Assembly: GCA_900769905.1 (NCBI GenBank)
Contig: CAAGIL010000045.1
Coordinates: 1 to 19,579, forward strand
DNA: 19,579 bases
DNA from: Rikenellaceae bacterium
Lineage (GTDB): Bacteria; Bacteroidota; Bacteroidia; Bacteroidales; UBA932
Direction: 5' to 3'
The notes under the pieces: generated by a model
The model's input: the letters and a program-made list of their open reading frames with translations, nothing else
The model's database searches: none
What the model was told of the DNA's origin: nothing
Translations under genes and position numbers: made by a program
Shown: one piece after another, positions 14,444 to 19,579 of the stretch
Numbering within the stretch: the first letter of the stretch is position 1
Layout of the letters: the number at the start of each line of letters is the position of its first letter

Positions 14444-15873
14444 AATGTATCGGTTTTTGTTGTCCCCCAGGTGAGGTCTATCGCCTTTCGGACAGGGTTA
14501 GTAATTCCAATGGTCAAGCCTTTGTATGGAAGGCAATTGTTAGTATCATTCATCAGGGCGGTTCTGGCTTCAATGGCCTTGGCCTTGACTGTTTCAAAAT
14601 CTGTTCCTTCAGGAATGCTCTCGGAGAGGATGCTCAAAAGGTAATTTTCTATTCCGATGTGATTTATAGCACGAATTGTGCCATTATCGATATCGAACTT
14701 CAGTGAACCCGCATAGCACAGGGGCTGAGGGCCTGGGATAATGAAGGAAGCGGTAGCAAAAGCGGTGCTTCTGGTCACACTGTCGAAGTACAGTTCGTCG
14801 TAGAGGACTCCGCCGTAATCTATTTTTCCTTCCCTAATGCTTACCCTCTGGGGACCGGCCCCGTCGGAGATTATCTCGAAATCTATGCTGTCGCCATATT
14901 TGATAGGCACATCAAGCATAGGCTGGGTGCGGTTGAGACGCCAGGAGACCATATGCTCATCTTCCGGAGTGATGCAGACCTCATCAAGCATTTCGCCAAG
15001 CAGCTGCGGGGTGAGTTTGTGGAAATCCTCCTCCCTCGGGCATACGAAGAAACCTGCGATGTCCGCAGCTCCCGGAGTCATAGTCAGATGGTCTTCCCCA
15101 CTGCTGAAATAATGGTGCGAGCGAATCTGATGGCGCATCACCACGAAGCAGCGGTATTCGCCTTTGCGCACATATGCGAACATATTGAGCCTCGGCTCAG
15201 GCTCGCCATCCACCATAGGGGAGCAGTCCACCAGACGGTAGAACAGCTTTGCGAGGGACTTGGGGGTATCGGCCTTGAGGGCATATACTCCACGGCAGAA
15301 GCCGGTGAAATGGTAGAGCTTCGCATCCTGGCCTGTGGTCAGCGGCGGCTCTCCCGGATTGTCGAGAAACTCGTCAACTGCATTCTGCAGGGGGAGCAGG
15401 CCGCTCGGGATGGCCTGATAGTGCATATGGTCCGGCGCGGAAGCTCCGCTGAACGGGCCGTTGTAGAATACGAGGAAGTCCGGGTATTTGCGGGCGAAGT
15501 CCATCATATCCACGAAGTTGTGCCAGATGGACTGGGGCACGTGCACATCCCTTGCAATCACCAGGTGGCTCGGGAATATGGGGTAAGGGTTTACCTGCAC
15601 ATTGTAGCGTCTGCCCTTGCGGCCTTCGAATTTGATGTGGAACTGCTCAGGCGGACGGTTGGACGGACACAGGAAACAAGGCCTTGCGGCGATGGAGGCT
15701 TCATCGACCTTGGCAGTGGTGGAGCCTATCCGGCAAGGGTTATGCTGCGCTGTGCAGTGAAGGCTGCCCACATCCAGACTCCGTGTCTGCGCTGCCTTGA
15801 GCGAACGGAAGTTCGAGGATGCGAGAGGCCAGACCGAAAGCTGGTCCTGGATGAATTTGTGGAGTTCGTCCAT
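14440..15873 (-). CDS. DUF4922 domain fused to an incomplete SpoIID/LytB domain
   Basis: Residues 1-310 are a DUF4922 domain, a Bacteroidota family related to HIT-type nucleotidyltransferases/phosphorylases: RPCFLCPSNRPPEQ (65-78), NVQVNPYPIFPSHLVIA (91-107) and the His motif DHMHYQ (148-153). Residues 320-440 match the start of Bacteroidota SpoIID/LytB proteins: DVPIKYGDSIDFEI, LKFDIDNGTIRAINHIGIEN, then KAKAIEARTALM. The SpoIID part is damaged: the usual 45-60 residues before the Cys-rich CxxxHCQxYQG motif are missing, only CLPYKGLT and NPVRKAIDLTWG remain, and the protein then ends, without the C-terminal half. SpoIID cuts denuded peptidoglycan glycan strands in spore formers; the role in Bacteroidota is open. 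It starts 13 nt after the HU-CCDC81 gene. The DUF4922 part looks intact; peptidoglycan activity is doubtful. Confidence 0.82.
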   Translation of the reverse strand: MDELHKFIQDQLSVWPLASSNFRSLKAAQTRSLDVGSLHCTAQHNPCRIGSTTAKVDEASIAARPCFLCPSNRPPEQFHIKFEGRKGRRYNVQVNPYPIFPSHLVIARDVHVPQSIWHNFVDMMDFARKYPDFLVFYNGPFSGASAPDHMHYQAIPSGLLPLQNAVDEFLDNPGEPPLTTGQDAKLYHFTGFCRGVYALKADTPKSLAKLFYRLVDCSPMVDGEPEPRLNMFAYVRKGEYRCFVVMRHQIRSHHYFSSGEDHLTMTPGAADIAGFFVCPREEDFHKLTPQLLGEMLDEVCITPEDEHMVSWRLNRTQPMLDVPIKYGDSIDFEIISDGAGPQRVSIREGKIDYGGVLYDELYFDSVTRSTAFATASFIIPGPQPLCYAGSLKFDIDNGTIRAINHIGIENYLLSILSESIPEGTDFETVKAKAIEARTALMNDTNNCLPYKGLTIGITNPVRKAIDLTWGTTKTDTL

Positions 15874-15886
15874 TGCGTAGGGTTAC

Positions 15887-16750
15887 TTACTTGCCGAGAA
15901 GTCTGAGCTCTTCTTCTGTATACAGTATTGAGTCAATGAAATCCGGGGCGATGAGGGCAAGGAGCCTGAAGACTATCATTGCGACCATCAGCACGAGGAC
16001 GACTATTCCTATCACTTTGAGTGCAGGATGCTTCTTTGTATTCTCTTCTTGCATTGCGTTATCTTCTGAGTTTGGTGTCTGAGGGACCTCTGGGACTGGA
16101 TTTTCAGGGACAGGCTGCTCAGCGGAAGGGCTGGCAGGCTGCTCTGCAGGGGTTTGCGGGGCGGGTTCTGCGGCCGGCTGCTCTGAGGCCGGGGTTTGCG
16201 GGGCTTCAGGCTGCGGGGCTGGTTCTGCGGCCGGCTGCGGGGCTTCAGGCTGCGGGGCGGGTTCTATCATCGGAGTATCGACATCGAGTGCCGAGAGCGC
16301 GGCCTCGGAGATCTGCGGGTCATGATTCTTCATCGACACCGGGTGGAGTCCGAAGGCATCAGGATAGATGTCGAGATCCGGGTCGGCAATGAAATACAGT
16401 TCTCCCGAGGTGGTAAGCCGGAATTTGCCAAGAAGCGGCAGCTCCACGCATTTGCTGGACTGCAGTTCGGAGCGCAATGCAGCAATGCACTGCTGCAGCT
16501 GTGTTGCATCAGCCTTGAGCAGGAAGCGCGAATCCTCCTGCCGAGGTGCAGCAGATGAGCTTTCAGCCTCGAAACTTAGCTTTCTGTAAGGTGGGTTGAG
16601 GGTATATCCCCTGTCGGAGAAAGATGCCGGAACAAGCTCGGCGCTGAATACTCCGAGTCCCGGGACCACGACCCTATCCTGTTGCAGAACAAGGTCTCTC
16701 ACCATTGTTGAGAGTTGCTGGATATCCATAGGCAAAATGTCACTTCGCAT
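15887..16750 (-). CDS. HU-CCDC81-type protein with C-terminal membrane anchor
   Basis: Residues 8-62 (MDIQQLSTMVRDLVLQQDRV, PGLGVFSAELVP, NPPYRKLSF) and about 75-140 match the paired bacterial HU-CCDC81 domains, HU-like folds found in Bacteroidota membrane proteins. A long Pro/Ala/Glu/Gln linker (160-235, with PAPQPEAPQ repeats) leads to one membrane segment (243-268, ALKVIGIVVLVLMVAMIVF) and about 19 further residues. Relatives often carry a SPOR peptidoglycan-binding domain after the membrane segment; none is present here. The N-terminus is probably cytoplasmic. The ATG at 16750 is given, but M8 (16729) matches family N-termini better and is a strong alternative. It is first in the apparent operon with the DUF4922-SpoIID and Ser-rich genes. 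Confidence 0.8.
   Translation of the reverse strand: MRSDILPMDIQQLSTMVRDLVLQQDRVVVPGLGVFSAELVPASFSDRGYTLNPPYRKLSFEAESSSAAPRQEDSRFLLKADATQLQQCIAALRSELQSSKCVELPLLGKFRLTTSGELYFIADPDLDIYPDAFGLHPVSMKNHDPQISEAALSALDVDTPMIEPAPQPEAPQPAAEPAPQPEAPQTPASEQPAAEPAPQTPAEQPASPSAEQPVPENPVPEVPQTPNSEDNAMQEENTKKHPALKVIGIVVLVLMVAMIVFRLLALIAPDFIDSILYTEEELRLLGK
16201..16278. repeat. 39-bp repeat in the Pro/Ala linker of the HU-CCDC81 gene
   Basis: GGGCTTCAGGCTGCGGGGC occurs at 16201 and 16240, a 39-bp (13-codon) period encoding EAPQP-AAEPAPQP-type units. A related degenerate copy lies upstream from about 16136. Confidence 0.7.
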
Positions 16751-16751
16751 C

Positions 16752-16761
16752 CTTCGCGAAG
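16752..16761. promoter_or_regulatory. Perfect 10-bp palindrome before the HU-CCDC81 start
   Basis: CTTCGCGAAG lies between the -7 box and the first ATG, where the leader or the transcription start would be. It could be an operator or, as RNA, a short hairpin. No regulator is known. Confidence 0.4.
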
Positions 16762-16770
16762 CCTCGAAAG

Positions 16771-16778
16771 CAAAGATA
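16771..16778 (-). promoter_or_regulatory. -7 box of the HU-CCDC81 operon
   Basis: Minus-strand TATCTTTG at 16771-16778, 20 nt before the ATG at 16750 and 41 nt before the alternative ATG at 16729. No clear -33 element at 19 nt. It is likely the only promoter for the three-gene minus-strand operon. Confidence 0.6.
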
Positions 16779-16799
16779 TTGAAAAAATTAAGAAAAACC

Positions 16800-16830
16800 T
16801 TTGCAGAACAAAAAAAATGTACTACATTTG
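16800..16830 (+). promoter_or_regulatory. tRNA-Asn promoter
   Basis: TTTG (16800-16803) and TACATTTG (16823-16830), 19 nt apart, are a full match to the Bacteroidota -33/-7 consensus. The predicted start is near 16836, leaving a leader of about 19 nt that contains a small CCCG/CGGG dyad (16835-16847). Confidence 0.8.
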
Positions 16831-16854
16831 CAATCCCGTTTGACGGGTAAATAT

Positions 16855-16928
16855 TCCTCCTTAGCTCAGTTGGTTAGAGCACCTGACTGTTAATCAGGGG
16901 GTCCTGGGTTCAAGTCCCCGAGGGGGAG
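16855..16928 (+). tRNA. tRNA-Asn (anticodon GTT)
   Basis: A 74-nt cloverleaf. Acceptor TCCTCCT (16855-16861) pairs with AGGGGGA (16921-16927) with one G-U pair; D stem GCTC/GAGC; anticodon stem CCTGA/TCAGG with loop CTGTTAA, anticodon GTT at 16889-16891; discriminator G16928. The T stem CTGGG/CCCCG has one T-C mismatch around the normal TTCAAGT loop. CCA is not encoded (GCA follows). It has its own promoter and terminator. Confidence 0.95.
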
Positions 16929-16931
16929 CAA

Positions 16932-16971
16932 GAAAGAGGGTGACCGCAAGGTCATCCTCTTTCGCATTTTT
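16932..16971 (+). terminator. Strong intrinsic terminator after tRNA-Asn
   Basis: GAAAGAGGGTGACC (16932-16945) pairs with GGTCATCCTCTTTC (16950-16963), 14 pairs with one G-U, closed by a GCAA tetraloop of the GNRA type and followed by TTTTT (16967-16971). It lies four bases past the tRNA. Confidence 0.92.
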
Positions 16972-17158
16972 CCCTCCTCAATGCAATGGAATCACTTCGC
17001 CAGACAGGTTTCAACCAATGAGCGGAAACGGGATATGGCGGAGGCAACTTCCTCTATGATCCGGGCCGCCTTCCGTATGCCAATTGCCTTCATCAGCAGG
17101 ATGAATGTACCCAACGACAAGTTCCCGGCTTACATTCGCAATTGCCTCCCGTTTTTCG

Positions 17159-17166
17159 TATCTTTG
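17159..17166 (+). promoter_or_regulatory. uvrB promoter -7 box
   Basis: TATCTTTG at 17159-17166, 25 nt before the TTG start. TTCG at 17135-17138 is a poor -33 candidate at 20-nt spacing. I see no LexA-type site. Confidence 0.55.
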
Positions 17167-17191
17167 TGGCGCATAAAAAACAGACGAAATT

Positions 17192-19345
17192 TTGAAGTTT
17201 AAGCTCGACTCCCGATATAAGCCTTCCGGAGACCAGCCGGAGGCCATTGCTCAGCTGGTTCAGGCACTCGATGCCGGTGTCAGAGATGTTACTCTGCTTG
17301 GAGTGACAGGCTCCGGCAAGACCTTTACTATGGCCAATGTGATTGAGAAGCTGCAGAGGCCTGCGCTTATTCTCAGCCACAACAAGACCCTGGCCGCCCA
17401 GCTCTACGGGGAGTTCAAATCCTTCTTTCCGGAGAATGCGGTGGAGTATTTCGTATCCTATTACGACTACTATCAGCCGGAGGCCTATCTTCCGACTACC
17501 GATACTTACATAGAGAAGGACCTTTCGATTAACGACCAGATTGAGAAGCTGCGCCTTTCGGCTGCAAGTGCCCTGCTCAGCGGGCGCAGGGATGTGATTG
17601 TCATCAGTTCCGTGAGCTGCCTGTACGGCATAGGCAACCCGGAAGATTTTCATGCACAGACAGTTAACCTGAGGGTGGGACAGACCATTTCCCAGACTTC
17701 GCTGCTCTATAAGCTGGTTGATGCTCTATATAACCGTACGGAAGGGGAGTTTACGCGCGGCTGCTTCCGCACCAAGGGAAGCACGGTGGATGTGTACCTG
17801 AGCGGTGCCGACAATGCGGTGCGAATAGATTTCTTCGGGGATGAAATTGACAGTCTTACGGTGATTGAGCCCCAGAGCGGTGCTGCGCTGGAAAGCATAG
17901 AGGAGATTTCCATCTACCCGGCCAACAATTTCGTAACCACCAAGGAAAGGAGCGCCGCTGCGGTGAGCCATATCCAGGATGACCTCTATCAGCAGATCAA
18001 CTGGTTTGAGTCGGTGGGCAAGCCCATTGAGGCCAAACGCCTGCAGCAGAGGGTGGAGAATGACCTGGAGATGATAAAGGAACTGGGATATTGCCCTGGC
18101 ATAGAGAACTACAGCCGCTATTTCGACGGCCGCCAGCCCGGACAGAGACCTTTCTGCCTGATTGACTATTTTCCGAAGGACTTCATCACCTTCATAGATG
18201 AGTCGCACGTGACTTTGCCGCAGATTCACGCTATGTTTGGCGGAGACCACAGCCGCAAGGAAATCCTCATTGAGTACGGTTTCCGTCTGCCTGCCGCTTC
18301 CGACAACCGCCCGTTGACCTTCGATGAGTTCGAGCAGATTACAGGGCAGAAGGTATATGTCAGCGCAACGCCAGCGGACTATGAACTGCAGAAGAGCGAG
18401 GGTCTTGTGGTGGAGCAGGTGGTGCGTCCGACCGGTCTGCTGGACCCTCCGATTGAGGTGCGCCCGGTGGAGAATCAGGTGGATGACCTCGTTGAGGAAA
18501 TACGCAAACGCGCCGAGACAGACGAGAGGGTGCTGGTGACTACCCTGACCAAGAGGATGGCGGAGGAGTTGGACAAATACCTCGCTGGGATAGGTGTGCG
18601 CTGCCGCTATATCCATTCGGATGTGGATACTGCCGAGAGGGTTGAGATTATCGAAGATTTCAAGAACGGGCTTTTCGATGTACTGATTGGTGTTAACCTG
18701 CTTCGCGAGGGCCTGGATATCCCCTCAGTGTCGCTGGTGGCCATCCTGGATGCCGACAAGGAGGGTTTCCTTCGTACAGAAAGGGCTCTGACCCAGACGG
18801 CGGGAAGGGCTGCGCGCAATGTGAACGGCCTTGTGATAATGTATGCGGACAAGATTACCCCTTCTATGGAGGCTACCATACGCGAAACCAACCGCAGGCG
18901 CCGCAAGCAGATAGAATACAATGAGTTGAACCATATCACCCCGACCCAGGTGGCCGTGAAGCACAATGTCCTTGCCGGGGAGCTGGGCGGAGCGCGTTCC
19001 GGAGGCGTTTCCGGCCGTGTCAGTGCGCCGAACTCCTATGACGACCCTCGCTACATCCCGGACCCGTCCGACCTCGGCCGCGGCCGCATCTCAGTGGGCC
19101 TCGGTCACGATTCGCTCCGCGAAGATGGCGCTGCCTACAAGGGTGAGCATATCACCGCTGACCTCGCTGCTGTGCTCCAGGACCCGGTGATAAGGTCAAT
19201 GTCCCGCTCCCAGGTGGAGAAACTCGTGGAGGACGACCGTGCCGCAATGCACAAAGCCGCTGCCGAACTCGACTTCACCACCGCTGCCCGTTACCGTGAC
19301 GAAATGTGGGCTCTCCAACAATACCTCAAAGTCTGGAAGGACTAA
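17192..19345 (+). CDS. uvrB: Excinuclease ABC subunit UvrB, TTG start
   Basis: The damage-verifying helicase-like subunit of nucleotide excision repair; it receives DNA from UvrA and recruits UvrC. Walker A is GVTGSGKT (37-44), the DNA-wedging beta-hairpin is SYYDYYQPEAYLPTTDTYIE (89-108), Walker B is FIDESH (334-339), and the helicase half shows NLLREGLDIPSVSLVAILDADKEGF spread around positions 505-530. A UVR domain ends the protein (about 673-717). The start is TTG at 17192 (LKFKLDSRYKPSGDQPEA): this agrees with family N-termini (KFKL...GDQPEAI) and no in-frame ATG fits. At 717 residues it is longer than the usual 660-690; the extra lies in the 596-672 linker before the UVR domain. Confidence 0.96.
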   Translation: MKFKLDSRYKPSGDQPEAIAQLVQALDAGVRDVTLLGVTGSGKTFTMANVIEKLQRPALILSHNKTLAAQLYGEFKSFFPENAVEYFVSYYDYYQPEAYLPTTDTYIEKDLSINDQIEKLRLSAASALLSGRRDVIVISSVSCLYGIGNPEDFHAQTVNLRVGQTISQTSLLYKLVDALYNRTEGEFTRGCFRTKGSTVDVYLSGADNAVRIDFFGDEIDSLTVIEPQSGAALESIEEISIYPANNFVTTKERSAAAVSHIQDDLYQQINWFESVGKPIEAKRLQQRVENDLEMIKELGYCPGIENYSRYFDGRQPGQRPFCLIDYFPKDFITFIDESHVTLPQIHAMFGGDHSRKEILIEYGFRLPAASDNRPLTFDEFEQITGQKVYVSATPADYELQKSEGLVVEQVVRPTGLLDPPIEVRPVENQVDDLVEEIRKRAETDERVLVTTLTKRMAEELDKYLAGIGVRCRYIHSDVDTAERVEIIEDFKNGLFDVLIGVNLLREGLDIPSVSLVAILDADKEGFLRTERALTQTAGRAARNVNGLVIMYADKITPSMEATIRETNRRRRKQIEYNELNHITPTQVAVKHNVLAGELGGARSGGVSGRVSAPNSYDDPRYIPDPSDLGRGRISVGLGHDSLREDGAAYKGEHITADLAAVLQDPVIRSMSRSQVEKLVEDDRAAMHKAAAELDFTTAARYRDEMWALQQYLKVWKD

Positions 19346-19387
19346 GTCTCCCCGGTCGCTGACCTGTGTGGAGATGTTGTTCCAAAT

Positions 19388-19443
19388 CGTTTTGGGATTC
19401 GCCCCCTTCAGAAGGCACTCTGTGGCAGGTTAATCCCAAAACG
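19388..19443. repeat. Perfect 12-bp inverted repeat downstream of uvrB
   Basis: CGTTTTGGGATT (19388-19399) and AATCCCAAAACG (19432-19443) are exact inverted copies with a 32-nt loop that contains an inner CCTTC-A-GAAGG dyad. No U-tract follows, so it is a poor intrinsic terminator. It may end uvrB mRNA as a processed stem-loop, or be the edge of the repeat array that follows. Confidence 0.65.
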
Positions 19444-19461
19444 GGGCAAAATGACTTTTAC

Positions 19462-19579
19462 TGAGATTGGTTGACTCGGGTATTTGCGCTTTAGGCTGGC
19501 AGAAGGGCGATAAAGCAAAAATACCCCTGTGTTTTTGCGCTTTCGGTCTCCGGAAGGTCTCCAGAGCAATTTCAGGGGG
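19462..19579. repeat. Second array of the 51-bp repeat, continuing past the window
   Basis: Units start near 19462, 19513 and 19564 (51-bp steps). The TTTGCGCTTT core is at 19483 and 19534, and GAGCAATTTCAGGGGG begins the last, cut-off unit. The second unit ends CCGGAAGGTCTCCA, matching CCAGAAGGCCTCCA of the first unit at 6437. The 116 bp from the uvrB stop to this array hold only the inverted repeat. Confidence 0.8.

Noticed and set aside
14109..14474. Leu/Glu-rich frame opposite the Ser-rich gene, looking like a coiled coil
   Set aside because: It is the antisense reading of the Ser-codon repeat; the minus-strand frame has the signal peptide and a DUF6515-like end.
17041..17158. LexA/SOS box before uvrB
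   Set aside because: I could find no convincing dyad near the -7 box; the region looks like ordinary intergenic sequence.

Overview
The window looks like chromosomal DNA of a fairly GC-rich Bacteroidales (Bacteroidota) bacterium. The pointers are eight start regions with the Bacteroidota -7 promoter box TAnnTTTG, near absence of Shine-Dalgarno sites, and several families typical of the order: a DUF4922 protein, an HU-CCDC81-type protein with a membrane anchor, a DUF6515-like protein, a lipoprotein with a transglutaminase core, and a single-chain class I fumarase. I cannot name a genus from sequence alone; gut lineages such as Alistipes or Cryptobacteroides are plausible.

Layout. Positions 1 to about 2575 hold an apparently complete IS21-family insertion sequence (istA, istB, matching ends). 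It abuts the 3' end of a minus-strand antitoxin-like gene (2584-3213) that joins a HicB/ribbon-helix-helix part to a second antitoxin-like domain and has no visible toxin. Next come a large minus-strand transglutaminase-core lipoprotein (3389-5683) and, diverging after only 28 bp, a C-terminally short cutC (5712-6323). Positions 6324-6920 have no convincing gene but hold two families of short tandem repeats. A 56-residue lipoprotein that is only signal peptide plus linker follows, converging on murI (7095-7853). murI and prfB diverge from interlocked promoters, and prfB, a class I fumarase and an AsmA-family gene form a tight plus-strand operon (7911-12782).

On the minus strand an apparent three-gene operon reads HU-CCDC81/membrane protein (15887-16750), DUF4922-SpoIID fusion (14440-15873) and a Ser-rich secreted protein (12770-14443), which ends in a 13-bp overlap with the AsmA gene. 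Two of its products seem to lack C-terminal parts normally linked to peptidoglycan (no SPOR domain, incomplete SpoIID). tRNA-Asn with its own promoter and a strong terminator follows, then uvrB with a TTG start. Beyond uvrB lie a 12-bp inverted repeat and a second array of the 51-bp repeat seen at 6437, running off the window.

Most genes are housekeeping: cell wall precursor supply (murI), translation termination (prfB), TCA cycle (fumarase), DNA repair (uvrB). The less ordinary parts are the fused orphan antitoxin with an operator in its promoter, the DUF4922-SpoIID operon, the two dispersed repeat families, and a run of promoters whose -7 box sits only 4-7 nt from the start codon, predicting leaderless mRNAs.
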